From Antilocapra americana (taxonomy: Eukaryota > Chordata > Mammalia > Artiodactyla > Antilocapridae), in assembly GCA_007570785.1 (NCBI GenBank), contig ML664183.1, forward strand, positions 18,523,368-18,587,367: a stretch of 64,000 nucleotides of DNA, read 5' to 3'. The notes below the pieces were generated by a model. The model ran no database searches, was not told the DNA's origin, and saw only the letters and a list, made by a program, of their open reading frames with translations. This document shows positions 44,513 through 56,559 of the stretch, piece by piece. Positions within the stretch are counted from its first letter, which is position 1. Each line of letters begins with the position of its first letter. The position numbers were made by a program, and so were the translations under genes.

Positions 44513-45850
44513 TTAGGAACCTGGGTCTAATCCCTTGACATTAGTGGGCTTGTCTGGCCAGTGAGGGAGGTTTGAACTTGATTGGATCTTTCTACTTTTT
44601 GTCTGATTAGAGATAGATTGGGGAAGACTCTCTCAAAAGACCATCAGGAAACTTTGCCTTGAAGACTCTGCAAACAAGAAATAAGGAGGGGGAAAGAAGA
44701 CACTTAAGTGAGATCCAATCAAATCAATCACACCAAACCCTCTTGTCCTGATAACTGTGTAGGGATCCCTTGGGCTTTGCCTTTCACAGGGAAGGTTTCC
44801 TGGGGCTCTAATGTTAATTAGGGAATTTGTATTTTCTACAGATGATTGCATTATCATCCCAGACAGGACAGCTAGACTCCTCTGAGCAGCTGAGCAGGGA
44901 GAAATAAACCATTTACATATTCTCGACAATCAAGCTCCAAAGAATTTTAGGGATAATAGGTAATTTGTCACTTGCCATCAGTACTGTCCTAAAGCTCATT
45001 CATAGACATGCGAGTGGGTCATTTCTAGTCCCTGGTTGATGATGTTTTCAAGATGAAAGAGAAGAAACACATTATCATCTAGTAAGATATTACTAGGGAA
45101 GCAAAGTCAGTTGAGTTTGCTTCCTATGCAGGAGTGCTATCCATCACTGTTTCTTTAACTTTGGAAGTTTCTTTTAGGCTGGACTTCAAACACAACGATG
45201 ACTAGTTGAAATCTCTTAATGATGCTTATAAGTTCACTAAAGCTAGTAGAGTATTTATCTAAATGATTGTTATGTTTAGGAGATGGCTAGTTTCCCTTTT
45301 ATGTCTCAACCAACAATGATGAAACAATTCGATTCATGTAGATCATCATTTGAAGATAATTTGGACTATAGAGAAATTTGTATCTTGAAAGTTTAGCCTC
45401 ATGTCTGGCACAATAGATGTTCCATAAATATTTGTAACACAAAACCTAAGATTGTGCAAGCCTTGGAAAATAACTCAAGGAGTTTCCAAGAGTCAGCCAT
45501 TGGACAATAATGTGTAAAATGGCTTTGAACATAAAAGTAAATGAAACAAACAAAAGCTTCAAAGTCTGCGGCCATTAGCTCTCAAGTCACTTGAACATGC
45601 TGAAGGCACAAGGTCCCAGCTCATGCTCTTATGCCCATCTTAGAGACATGAGGAAGAATTCTTCCTGCCCCATTTTTAGTGTAGCTGTAGATGAAAGCAA
45701 AAAATAATAATACAGTGATAATGCAGCCACTGTCTCTCCTCCTTTAAGCCATTTCAGACTTAAAGGCCTGTGTTTCTCAGGCCATAAGGTCTAGATCCAG
45801 AGTTACACCCAGTCATTTCTTTGTGACTTTAATTTTCATCTCCCTGTTGC
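44513..45850. other. No gene; unassigned DNA
   Basis: Single-copy in appearance. A short L2/MIR-type end (CTGGCACAATAGATGTTCCA TAAAT region, 45403-45436) is suggested but weak. The minus open frame at 44633-44929 has no recognisable feature. Confidence 0.5.
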
Positions 45851-46040
45851 TGGTACTTATTAAGTACTAGGCAATGCTATAAAGTTTTACATAAATAACT
45901 CAGGCAGTCCTGACAATGGCTCCAGGAGTACAGTTGGTATCCCAATTTACCTTTGAGAAAGCGAAGCACAGAGAAGTTAATACAATGTAAGGCCACATTG
46001 CAAGAAGTGGCTCAGAGATTGGAACAGAATGATTGTCCTA
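45851..46040 (-). mobile_element. MIR SINE, minus
   Basis: TACTTATTAAGTACTAGGCA, AGTTTTACATAAATAACTCA, TATCCCAATTTACCTTTGAG, AAGCACAGAGAAGTTAATAC and a 'cacattgcaagaagtggc' box follow antisense MIR order. Confidence 0.8.
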
Positions 46041-48559
46041 GGTAAGAGAGGCAAAAGATGTCTTCATCTGTGAAACTGGAAACTGGAGATTTGAACCCAC
46101 TACAACTTCAGACTGTGTTCAAACCATTGTGCGAAATTAACACCAACTTTTATTTAATATTGGCTGAATTATGCTGTGAGTGATGTGAGCATAAGTTTGA
46201 CAACCTCTGATTCCTCATTAGTTTTTTCTGAAGGGCATTCAACTATTATCAAACATTCAAATGTTATCAGACTTAAGTTACTTTGTCTCTGTTGAGTAAG
46301 TGACATCAGGGATCAGGAAATTTTGAAGCTATAGATCAGTTCACAGACTTCTAGGTCTTAGACGTCCTTTACACTTTAAGTTTTTGAGGACCTCAAAAAT
46401 CTTTTTCAGTGTTATAGGTTTCACTGTGTAGATCCTCTTCCTTTGTTTGTGTCTGTATCTTGCATACTTTATCTTATTTATGTAATCACATACTCACCTC
46501 TGATGCATTGTCTTGAGAAGGCTTTTGAAAATTTGAGGGGTAATTAAGTAAATTAACCAGAAGGGTACCATATTGACCACCCACATCTCTAGAGCCCAGT
46601 TATTTCTGTAGCTCAGGGTCAGTGCAAATGTCTTGCCATTACATCAGAGAACCAAACCTCTGTTCGAAATGAAGAAAAATTCAAACCTTTCTCTCTCTTT
46701 TTTGTTAATCAACTATCTCAGAATTTCAGCATCTTGCCCTTATTTTTTTGTAGCATTCTGTTGATTTGATCTGGTGCTTTGAATGTTGTATGTATCTCTA
46801 TTTTGATTTGATTTCTGTAAAGATAGTTATGCTGATGAGTAATTCTCACCTTTGGTGTCATCCCACTTCTTAACATCTAGTAAACGTGTTTCTCAGTTTG
46901 CATTCTGTTTGTTGGGAAGATACAAAGTTGTTCATATTGAAGTAGATTCTCATGAAGTCATTCAGTAAGCCTCTTCTGCTCCTCTCCCACATCTTTCCTT
47001 CTACAGGGTTTACACTTAACTTTGCATCTCTGAAGCTTGTGGCCATTCTAACAGATAGTGCTAATGTTTTTTTTTTTTTTTTTTTCCTATTTCCCTGGAA
47101 AAGCAATGCAAGAATTACCATATGTTTTCTGTAATTCTTATGCTTGCTGTTGTCCCTCTTAACACTGTATCTTGGACATCATTCCACAAACCATGGTCCT
47201 CCATGGATGATTAATGATTCAGAAAGTTTTTGAGTCTCATGGTTGAAAAACTCTTAATTTTTGAACCTGATCCAGAGTAAAATGACAGGAAGGCAACTCT
47301 GTTCTATATCATGCCTGGCCTTTGATTTGTATGTTAGAGTGTCTAATTTTTTTTTAACTTACAATGTATTGGGAGCTCCATTCTGTCATGAGAAAATTAC
47401 AGCAGTGAAAATGGAGTCAAGTGTGCCCCAAAACCACCAGTGATGATTGAGGAACACCTGCTTGTTGGACCAATCCCTCTCATGAAGTGATTTGAATACA
47501 AGTGTTCTTTTAGGATTTACAGTGTGAGGAGACCCTGTTTTCTACCAAATGCCACCAAAGCTGAGGAAGAATGCAGCTGCTCCATTAAGCTCATCTTCTG
47601 TAGATGCTACCATTTGTCTTTGTTATTCTTGGTCTCTATAATGAACAGAAATCTGCCTCCTAATAAAGAATACTGTTGTTTTTACTTCTTAACTCTGAAG
47701 TTTCTTAGGATCTAATTCTTACTCTTTTTGTCAGCACTGGAAGTCTGTATATCTGGCATAATCTTTCAAGTCTTTTTCTTTTTTCAACTGAATGTTCACA
47801 GGGTCTCAGTTACTGCCCTTTTTTGGATGAGCTCTGATTTATCAGTATTTCTCTTCAAATGGGATTGAGGCAGATTGTTGGGTATAGGGAGTTTCCTCAG
47901 GGAGATCACACACAATGGTAAAGAATTAAAATATATGAAACAAAAGAAATGGCTACATTATGGAACATCCTTGTAACTGACTAGAATCCAGTCTTTATAT
48001 TTTAAGAGAAAATCTCTATGAAAATGTGCAAATTGCATTAAAATACAGGATTCTCAATAGCTTAGAAGGGTGATCTTAGTTGTGATAAAATATGTGCATA
48101 ATACACATGTAGAAAAAGGAGTGAAACTTATCAAAATGAAAATCATGTGGGATCATGGTGAGTTTTATGTTCTAATTCATTGTTTTCTGTTTTTTAGATA
48201 AATATATATTCTTTTTTCCCCACATATAGAACTCTATGTCATAGTTCAGGTGAGAAACGGTACACAGAGTACAGTGGGATCATAACCTTCATTTATCTGT
48301 GCATGTCTTCTTTTAAGGCAACAAAGCTTAAGTAAGGCATTTCATATTTTAGATTATCTATAAAAGGATGCATTTAGAATAAGGCCTATTCATGTTATTC
48401 CTTTTAAGCCTCTAGTTCTTATCACACTCCATTTCTTTAATTGGGAAGAGGGGTTTGCTCTATTGAAACTTAGGGTATAACATTTACTGCAAAATTTTGA
48501 GTATAGGAAAATAATTACAAGGGAATTCCTTTAAGCATTGTGGATTAAAATGATTATGC
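46041..48559. other. No gene; 2.5 kb largely single-copy
   Basis: A stretch near 46365-46440 (GTCCTTTACACTTTAAGTTT, GAGGACCTCAAAAATC) recalls an old DNA-transposon repeat I do not name. A poly(T) tract of about 18 lies at 47067-47085. Small open frames around 46870-47715 have no supporting signals. Confidence 0.5.
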
Positions 48560-49393
48560 TAAAAAAAAATACAGAAAGCAGTGTGTATTGGGGAAGATTT
48601 AGAGAAAAGAGAACTCATACATTCCTTTTGGGGTAATAAAATGGTACAATCACTTTGGAGAAAAGATTGTCAGTTTCTTAAAAAAAAAAAAAAAAGAAGA
48701 ATATAAATTTACCATATGACCAGCAGTTTTACTATAAGGTGTCTAAGAGAAATAAAGACAGGAAATTCTCTGGTGATCCAGTGGTTAGGACTCTGCACTT
48801 TCACTGCTGAGATTCGGGTTTAATCCTTGTTCAGGGAACTAGGATCCTGAGAGCTGAGTGGCACAGCAAAAAAAAAAAAAAGATGAAAAAGAGAGAGAGA
48901 AAGAAAAACATAAATTCACACTTGTACAAGGCAATTCAGAGGGGCCATGCTTACAGTAATCAAAAAGTGGAAATAATCCAAATGTTTATCAGCAGGTCAA
49001 TGAATAAACACAATATGCTCTGCCCACACAATGGAATATTATTTGCCAATAAAAAATAATGATTTAATGATATATGTTGCAAAATAGATGAACTTCAAAA
49101 ATACCATGCTAAAGACAGGTAGCAAGATGGAAAAGATTACAAATTTTATTATTCCATTTGCATAAAATGTCCAGAGAAGATAAATCCATGAGACAGAAAG
49201 GTGATAAATGATGGCCTAAAAGCTGGAGTGGAGATCAATTGCAAATGGGCAAGAAAGTTCTTGAGGTAATCTAAGGTTGGATTTTATGACAGCTGCACAA
49301 CTCTGTACATTTACTAAAAGTCATTGAATTGTGCATTTGTAATGGATGGATTTCATGGTCTGTAAGTTAGGCTTCAATAAAGCTATTATTTAT
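48560..49393 (+). mobile_element. Old mammalian L1 (L1M type) 3' end, plus
   Basis: TAATAAAATGGTACAATCAC, TTACCATATGACCAGCAGTT, the split by a CHR-2, then AGTGGAAATAATCCAAATGT, CACAATGGAATATTATTTGC, CAAAATAGATGAACTTCAAA and GAATTGTGCATTTGTAATGG follow the 3' end of an older L1 family, ending with GGCTTCAATAAAGCT. ORF2 remnants are heavily broken. Confidence 0.85.
48748..48910 (+). mobile_element. CHR-2 SINE inside L1M, plus
   Basis: Body 48761-48881: GGAAATTCTCTGGTGATCCA, GTGGTTAGGACTCTGCACTT, TTCAGGGAACTAGGATCCTG, then poly(A) 48868-48881 and a GA-rich stretch. Possible decayed target duplication AGAAATAAAGACA (48748-48760) and AGAAAGAAAAACA (48898-48910), 10 of 13 identical. Confidence 0.87.
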
Positions 49394-49473
49394 AAAATTG
49401 AGATATAGTTTATCTACTATTTTATTAATATGTAAGTTTCAGGGATACTACATAATGACTCACAATTTTTAAA

Positions 49474-49549
49474 GGTTTGTGGTTGTTACTCTGTCGCAAA
49501 GTCATGTCTGACTCTTTGAGACCCTGTGGACTGTAGCACCCCATTCTCC
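49474..49549 (-). mobile_element. Bov-tA 3' fragment, minus, inside L1M
   Basis: GGTTGTTACTCTGTCGCAAA, GTCATGTCTGACTCTTTGAG and ACCCTGTGGACTGTAGCACC match the antisense SINE tail. About 75 bases; 5'-truncated. Confidence 0.85.
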
Positions 49550-50004
49550 ATTTATAATCATAATACAGCACTGGTTGTATCTTGAGTATATCCTTATATC
49601 TTATTTATTTTACACATGGTAGTTTGTATCTCTTAATCCTCTACTCTGTTTTATTAATAACCCCCATGCCTACCTCTCCCCATTGGTAACAACTAGTTTG
49701 TTCTACCAGTAAGTCAATTAATTCCTTTTTTGTTATATTCACTAGGTTGTTCTAGTTTTTAGATTCTACATGCAATTGATAGTTTACAATCTTTGCCTTT
49801 CTCAGACTTATTTCACTAAGCATAATGCACTCCAAACTGATCCATGTTTTTGCAAATGGCAAAATTTCCTTATTTTTTATGGCTAAATATAAATAGTGAT
49901 TTTGTTGTGTCGAGCGGGGTACACCACACCTTCTTCATCTATTTGTCTCTTGATGGGCACTTGAATTGTTGCTGTATCTTGACTATTGTAAATAATGCTG
50001 CTAT

Positions 50005-50311
50005 GCTTCCCTGGTAGATCAGTTGGTAAAGAATCTGCCTGCAATGCAGGAGACGCTGGTTCTATTCCTGAGTTGGGAAGGTCTGCTGGAGAAGGGATAA
50101 GCTACCCACTCCAGTTTTCCTGGGCTTGCCTGGTAGCTCAGCTGGCAAAGAATCTGCCTGCAATGTGGGAGACGTGGGTTCGATCCCTGGGTTGAAAAGA
50201 TCCCCTGGTGAAGGGAACAGCTACCCACTCTAGTATTCTGGCCTGGAGAATTCAGTCCATGGAGTCACAAAGAGTCTGACACAACTGAGTGATTCTCACT
50301 TTCTTTCTTTT
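50005..50311 (+). mobile_element. Bov-tA dimer (two tRNA-like heads), plus, inside L1M
   Basis: Two head segments occur in tandem: GCTTCCCTGGTAGATCAG at 50005 and GGGCTTGCCTGGTAGCTCAG at 50122, each followed by AAAGAATCTGCCTGCAATG. Only the second continues to the BovB-derived end, GACACAACTGAGTGATTCTC. This double-head form is a known arrangement of the family. The open frames on either strand here are SINE-derived. Confidence 0.92.
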
Positions 50312-50460
50312 GTAAACATTAGGTGGTATATATCTTTTCAAATTAGTGTTTCCATTTTTTCCCCAATATATACACACAGGTAGAATCGCTGAGTCATATG
50401 GTAGTTCAATTTTTAGTTTAAGCTATTAATTTTTTAAAGGATTATGTGATTAACTTTTCT

Positions 50461-50922
50461 ATATAGTTCTCTAAAGTTCTATATCAAGCAAACCTCCAGA
50501 AGACATCCTAAAAGAGATCCACAGACAGAGAGTGGGAAAATTTTGTTTGGAACTGGAGCTTTCTGCCAGCCCCTCATCAACTTACATTGTGCTTCACCCC
50601 ATCTAGATCCTCAAGGGGTTTGTTTTTCACTCTAGTTTGTCATCTGTTTTTCATTAAGATAGACTGAGAGTCCACTTAACACAAATACTGAAATTGTAAT
50701 AGTCATTTCATGTTACTTGTAGCACAGCTTAAGTCAAATGCTATTTCTTGTATTCAAATTTACAAGCATCTTAGATGATCAATGTTGTCACAAAAGAAAG
50801 GGAATTTAAAATTTATTGGTACATACAGCAGAGATACCTCAGTGGTAGGGAAAACTGGGCACTGCTTGTGGTGCATGCTGCAAAGCAGCAGAATTCCTGT
50901 GATAATTGGATGACTGGTATTT
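50461..50922. other. No gene; unassigned DNA
   Basis: Spacer between the old L1 pair and a BovB piece; nothing recognised. The fragment CAGCAGAGATACCTCAGTGG near 50827 has no assignable origin. Confidence 0.55.
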
Positions 50923-51969
50923 ATTCTCATATCCATATATGACTACTGGAAAAACCATAGCCTTGAGTAGAGGGACCTTTGTTGGCAAAGTAATGTCTCT
51001 GCTTTTTAATATGCTGTCAAGGTTGGTTATAACTTTCCTTCCAGGGAGTATGTGTCTTTTAATTTCATGGCTGCAGTCACTATCTGCAGTGATTTTGGAG
51101 CCCCCAAAAATAAAGTCAGCCATTCTTTCCACTGTTTCCCCATCGATTTCCCATGAATTGATGGGACCAGATGCCATGATTTTAGTTTTCTGAATGTTGA
51201 GTTTTAAGCCAACTTTTTCACTCTCCTCTTTCACTTTCATCAAGAGGTTCTTTAGTTCTTCTTCACTTTCTGCCATAAGGGTGGTATCATCTGCATATCT
51301 GAGGTTATTGATATTTCTACTAACAATCCTGATTCCAGCTTGTGCTTCATCCAGCCCAGTGTTTCTCATGATGTATGTTGCATGTAAATTAAATAAGGAG
51401 GGTGACAATATACAACCTTGACATACTCCTTTTCCTATTTGGAACTAGTCTGTTGTCCCTTGTCCAGTTCTAACTGTCACTTCCTGACCTGCATACAGAG
51501 TTCTCAGGAGGCAGGTCAGGTGGTCTGGTATTCCCATCTCTTTCAGAATTTTCCACAATTTATTGTGATCCATACGATCAAAGGCTTTGACATAGCCAAT
51601 AAAGCAGAAATAGATGTTTTTATGGAACTCTCTTGTTTTTTCAATGATCCATCAGATGTTGGCAATTTGATCTCTGGTTCCTCTGCCTTTTCTAAAACCA
51701 GCTTGAACATCTGGAAGTTCATGGTTCATGTATTCCTGAAGCCTGGCTTGGAGAGTTTTGAGCATTACTTCACTAGTGTGTGAGATGAGTGCAATTGTGT
51801 GGTAGTTTAAGAATTCTTTGGCATTGCCTTTCTTTGGGATTGGAGTGAAAACTGACCTTTTCCAGTCCTGTGGCCACTGCTGAGTTTTCCAAATTTGCTG
51901 GCATATTGAGTGCAGCACTTTCACAGCATTGTTTTTTAGGATTTGAAATAGCTCAACTGGAATGCCATC
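50923..51969 (-). mobile_element. BovB LINE reverse-transcriptase fragment, minus, truncated at both ends
   Basis: On the minus strand this 1.05-kb piece covers the reverse transcriptase from the VLHSICQQIWKT region to just past MVFPVVIYG. Two long frames remain: 51924-51652 (PIPKKGNAKE, PDVQAGFRKGRGTRDQIANI) and 51408-50839 (RYADDTTLMAESEEELKNLL, LKLNIQKTKIMASG, KITADSDCSHEIKRH). The catalytic YADD is intact (codons at 51286-51297). The fragment lacks the BovB 3' end, and the second frame runs about 85 bases past the boundary into flanking DNA. It is broken between the two frames, hence inactive. Confidence 0.95.
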
Positions 51970-52647
51970 CTGGTGCTTAGAAGCTCCTTATCACAGGGTA
52001 TATTCCTAGTTACAGTTTTTGAGAAAGAATAAATATCATCTTAAAATCCTACTTGCATATTGCTAGGAAAATTTATATTTTATTTATTTTTTAAATAGAG
52101 GTTAAAAGCCATTCTTTGAAATCTCTAAGTAGAAATTTTTCTCTTTAAATTTCTGTTTATTTTGATTTTTAACTTTTATCCAAGCAGCCCATAAAAAACC
52201 CAAATAATAATGAGTGTTGCTTTGCAGACTTTTATATCTCTTCTTTTGATATTTTATATAGTAGCAATCCGTCCTCTTTTTGTGGCTAATTTTTGTGCTT
52301 CTTAATTTTTTTCTATAATTCTTTCATTCTGTTTTATTTACCACTGGCTCAGTTAAACCAGATATTGATATCATGTAGAGGATTCACTGGTCAGGGTTTG
52401 GGTCACTCTTGGAAAATTATATTGGAAAAACATTCTTCGTCAGTTTCCTCTTTTTGATGGGAAGCTACATAGGAATTTGAATTTTTTATTTTAATACATT
52501 TAGACCTCATGTGCTTTTATGTTTTTCAGATTTTTTTTAAATTGTTTCATTCCTCCATTCCAGAGAACACCATTTGATGGAACCTTTTCATAATACTATG
52601 TGGAGGAAGTATAAAAATGAAAGATGTAATTTCAGACTCAGGAGTTT
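51970..52647. other. No gene; AT-rich unassigned DNA
   Basis: No element or exon recognised. Confidence 0.6.
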
Positions 52648-52849
52648 GTTTGTGCTCAGTCACATCCAGCTCTTTGTGACCCCACGGGCTATAGCCTGCC
52701 CAGCTCCTTGGTCCATGCGATTCTCCAGGCAAGAATACTGGAACAGGTTACCATTTCCTCCTCCAGGGAATCTTCTTGACCCAGGGATTGAACTTGTATC
52801 TCCTGTGTTGGCAGGTGGATTCTTTACCATGACACCACCTGGGAAGCCT
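52648..52849 (-). mobile_element. Bov-tA SINE, minus
   Basis: GTTTGTGCTCAGTCACATCC, CACGGGCTATAGCCTGCCCA, AGGCAAGAATACTGGAACAG, CTCCAGGGAATCTTCTTGAC and the head ACACCACCTGGGAAGCCT. Near full length; both strands show SINE-derived open frames. Confidence 0.93.
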
Positions 52850-53318
52850 AAATTGACTGACAAAGTATCATTTATTATAAATGCTACTATAGAGGAAAGT
52901 AAGCAAGTGATGGGGTGAGGGTAGAGGGGGGTAATTAACAAGTGGCCGGGATAGTCAGGTAAGACTTCTTCCCAGTTGAGTCTTGAAGAAATAAGACAAT
53001 TGGAGAAAGGGGAGGAAGGATATAACAAACAGAAAGAAAAAACTTGTGAAAACTATATATACACAAAGAAACTGGAGGTTTGGGAAACTCAAACTAGTTC
53101 AATTTGACCAGGGAATGGGGTGCTTGAAAAAAGAAAATGCTATGAGTGAAAGCTTGGACAGTTGTATAAACTCTGGAGACAGGGATGCAGGGTGCTCAGC
53201 AGAGAGGTAGCCTGTAAGTGCCCTGGGGATCCTACTGGTAGAGGAGATCAGGGTTCCAGATGACTTCTCTTCTGATTAAGGATTAAGGAAACCCTCTTCA
53301 CCAACTTCTGAGCTATTT
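52850..53318. other. No gene; unassigned DNA
   Basis: No element recognised. Confidence 0.6.
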
Positions 53319-53546
53319 ATGGAATCCCTGGTGGTTCAGATGGTAAAGCATCCACCTGCAGTGCAGGAGACCTGGGTTCAATTCCTGGGTCAGGAAGATC
53401 CCCTGGAGAAGGGAATGACAACCCACTCCAGTATTCTTGCCTGGAGAATTCCTTTGACAGAGGAGCCTGGCAGTCTATAGTCCATGGGGTCATGACAGGT
53501 CAGAAACCACTGAGCCACTAACACTTTCACTTTTCATGAAATCCTA
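53319..53546 (+). mobile_element. Bov-tA SINE, plus
   Basis: Starts at ATGGAATCCCTGGTGGTTCA, contains CAGTGCAGGAGACCTGGGTT, GGAGAAGGGAATGACAACCC, GAGGAGCCTGGCAGTCTATA and ends CACTAACACTTTCACTTTTC. A possible flanking repeat is ATGGAATCCC (53319-53328) against ATGAAATCCT (53537-53546). Confidence 0.93.
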
Positions 53547-55652
53547 AAGCCTAATTGATAGTTTTTGGCTCAGACAGATGGATCTCTTGTTAAAGTTTTT
53601 AAATGTTTACTTTGAGGTGTAATTGCTGATTTTGTTGTTTCCTGGGATAGTTAGGATATAGCAACTACAAGTAGGTGGCAGATCATCATAGTCACTGATT
53701 GGTCAGGCTTTTGATGTCATCCTTGCAAATTTCTTGTTTCTTATCCACAAAATAAAGATGACTACAGTATACATCTTAGTGTTTTTCAGTGACAGGGAAG
53801 ATGTGGGCATGGTTATTAGAGACCAGGCATCTCCAAAGAGTACTGAAGTTGTAGCAAAAACTTCAGTCTTCCCTGTGTCATGTTTTCAATGATAAATTTG
53901 TATGTTTTTTCTCAACATAGTTCTGATGAACATTTTTACCATTCCTGTTTTTATTCACTATTTTTATACTTTTCCTACTTATGTTCCCAATTCATTTTTT
54001 AAAATTGACTAGGCCATGCTGGTAAAAGCCTCTGAAACCAAAAGCTTTAAAATTGTTCAGATTACAAATTATAATGTGTTAATGAGTCACAGAAACAGTT
54101 TATCAGGGAGTACAACTAGATCTCTTGTTTTTATGAGACAGTGGAACACAGTTGAAAACATAGGCATGTAGAGGAATCAGTAAGCATTTTTTTTTAAAGT
54201 TTTGTTTCACATGTGTATAAGTCGTTGTGTATTTCTTGCTATGAATCTTGGTCAAAAAAAATTGAAAGTAATTGTTCTCAAGGGCAGAGGAGCAGGTATG
54301 AGATGTTTTTCCTCCATTTGCATCAGGATCCCAGATTGCTGTATAATTTAGATAAAATCTAGCACATTAGAAAAGAAAAGAAAAAGGTTGAGTTACTGCA
54401 CATGATTTTAAAGGACATACAGATTGTTTTAGGATGTCATTAAAAAAAAATAATGCTGTCATCAAATAATCTGTCTTCTGGAAACTACTTAGTCTTTGAG
54501 TTATGTGAAAATAACTTTGAATGATAAGGTGAAGTGTTTCCATAGATTTTGTGAGCATGTGCACACATATACCCACCACAGTAAGTACAGACAGTTTGAG
54601 GAGCGTGAAGCTCAGGAAACAGACTTTGCTTTCTCTCTTTTTCCCTCACATTATTCAAAGTGTTGCCTATTTGGGGCAGCCAGGTTAATCCCTTCGATCT
54701 GTACTCCCTTACTGAGTTGATAGTTTCCTTGACTGTAAGGCATTTTCTAATTATTCTGTGAATGCAGTGTTTTAGGTTGAAAGTAAAATTGAATACAAAG
54801 TTATGCTTGTAGCTAAAAATGTACTCTCTAATGATTAAATTGGGGCCGGCCTCTGATGGTCCTGCAGTGGAGCTGTGCCCAGTGTTCTGTGTCTCTCTTG
54901 GTGGATAAAGTAATCCAGCGCATGGTGAGTTCTTAATGACAGACGGAGTAAGTAGTTTCTTTTTAAAACAGTAGTTTTCTTAGTTCTGCCGTCCGGGAAT
55001 GGTTGGAGCCTTAGTAATTTGCAACTACTGCCAGCCTTGTAAAATTCCTTCTTTTAGAGATTATGAGCAAGGAAACGGAATCTTGTGCTGAAGCTAATGT
55101 AATCTTTACATTTTGTTTTTTATCACTAGATGTTTTGAACCACTTTTGCTATATAAATGATTCTGGCTGGGAGCATACCCTTAGATTTGAACAGAGGTTC
55201 TGGTGTTCCAGTTGTTGCCAGTCAGAGTAGAGAAAGGGTTGATGTAATTATAAGGGACCTGAGTGAAAGTCTAGAAGCAGCCGCTCATATTTAGGAAAAT
55301 AACTCCCTCAATCCTTCCATGTCTGTTTTGTTGAGTTTCTAATTATTTTCTGCCTTAAGAGAAAAGATAGATTACTATTATGGTATTTTTGCCAACCTGA
55401 TAATGATAATAGACTTATTCTTCTTCTGAACAAATTCTTAATTTTCTGACAGTTCAGTTGAACATTGTGAGGTGAGGGAAAGTAGGTATCAATCTTTGCA
55501 AACTCAAAAGTGCTTATAAATCAAGGCAGTTAATTTAATTAAAAAACAAACAAAAACACCCACAGGGCATTCCCAGATTCCCAGTCAAACAAAGTTTTTG
55601 TTTTACATTTAACAGAGAATCTCTGGTTACAGTGTATACATATACATATACA
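53547..55652. other. No gene called; 2.1 kb with one exon-like spot
   Basis: Mostly AT-rich single-copy sequence. A GC-richer patch at 54841-54940 holds a 26-codon open frame (ATG 54856 to TAA 54936) and a consensus-like splice donor ATG/GTGAGT at 54924/54925; see findings. Nothing else recognised. Confidence 0.5.
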
Positions 55653-56110
55653 TAGTCAAGGCTATGGTTTTTCCAATAGTCATGTATGGATATGAGAGTT
55701 AGACTGTAAAGAAAGCTGAATGCAGAAGAATTGATGCTTTTGAACTATGGTGTTGGAGAAGACTCTTGAGAGTCCCTTGGACTGCAAGGAGATCCAACAA
55801 GTCCATCCTTAAGGAGATCAGCCCTAGGTGTTCATTGGAAGGGCTGATGTTGAAGCTGAAACTCCAATACTTTGGCCACCTGATGCAAAGAGCTGACTCA
55901 TTGGAAAAGACCCTGATGTTAGGAAGGGTTGAGGGCAGGAGGAGAAGGGGACAACAGAAGATGAGATGGTTAGATGGCATTACTGACTAAATGGACATGA
56001 GTTTTGGTAAACTCTAGGAGTTAGTGGTGGACAGAGAGGCCTGGTGTGCTGCTCTCCATGGGCTCACAAAAAGTCAGACACAATTGAGCAACTGAATTGA
56101 GCTGAACTGA
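55653..56110 (+). mobile_element. BovB LINE 3' 0.46 kb, plus (left arm of an inverted pair)
   Basis: Sense BovB from AGTCAAGGCTATGGTTTTTC to the terminal AACTGAATTGAGCTGAACTG. The frame 55766-55990 reads RVPWTARRSNKSILKEISPR, KLKLQYFGHLMQRADSLEKT and RRRRGQQKMRWLDGITD. It is well preserved but only the C-terminal tail of the ORF. It is preceded by an ACATATACATATACAT run. Confidence 0.94.
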
Positions 56111-56559
56111 ATGTCTGACTAAAATGATGATGTAAATATAACAAATGGGAACTGGCCCCTTTATTATGGGGACAGAAGAAATTGGTGCTGTCCATAGTAA
56201 AGTGGAGAATATGTTCTCTGCCTAACTGGGCCTTAAGTTCAGCTCCAGCAGATGGTTGTCATTTGGGAAGTCAAGCCCAATGGTTTTAGATTTTTTTTTT
56301 TTTCAACAACAGCCGAATCCAGATTTTTAATGAGAAATCTCCTGGCTTAAACATGTTGGCTCAGTTTTTTGTTTTTGTTTCTGATTGATCATTCAGGCTA
56401 AACAAAATTCATCTGTTAGCTTAAGTTGGCCTATTGGTTGCCAGTTGATGACCCTTCAGCTGTAAGTTTTCCAACAAGAACAGATGGAACTTTTTCATTG
56501 CTAATAAGTTTAGTAATTGAAGTGTTCTGGAACCTCTCTTTTGAGGAAGTGGCATCTTC
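56111..56559. other. Spacer between inverted BovB arms
   Basis: Unassigned, AT-rich; a T run at 56291-56303. The open frame at 56426-56659 runs into the right BovB arm and is not a gene. Confidence 0.6.

Larger units (their letters stand above)
49394..50460 (-). mobile_element. Old mammalian L1 (L1M type) 3' end, minus, split by Bov-tA
   Basis: Starting TTGAGATATAGTTTATCTAC, the antisense continues through CAACTAGTTTGTTCTACCAG, GATTCTACATGCAATTGATA, TGATCCATGTTTTTGCAAAT, GGCACTTGAATTGTTGCTGT and, after the SINE, GAATCGCTGAGTCATATGGT. Its 3' end abuts the 3' end of the plus-strand L1 just before it. Confidence 0.83.

Noticed and set aside
50005..50200. tRNA genes in the Bov-tA heads
   Set aside because: The tRNA-like heads belong to SINEs, cannot form a proper cloverleaf by eye and continue into BovB-derived tails.
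50839..51408. 189-codon minus open frame as a functional gene
   Set aside because: It is the reverse-transcriptase core of a BovB fragment lacking its upstream and downstream parts; the remaining frame ends in unrelated flanking sequence.
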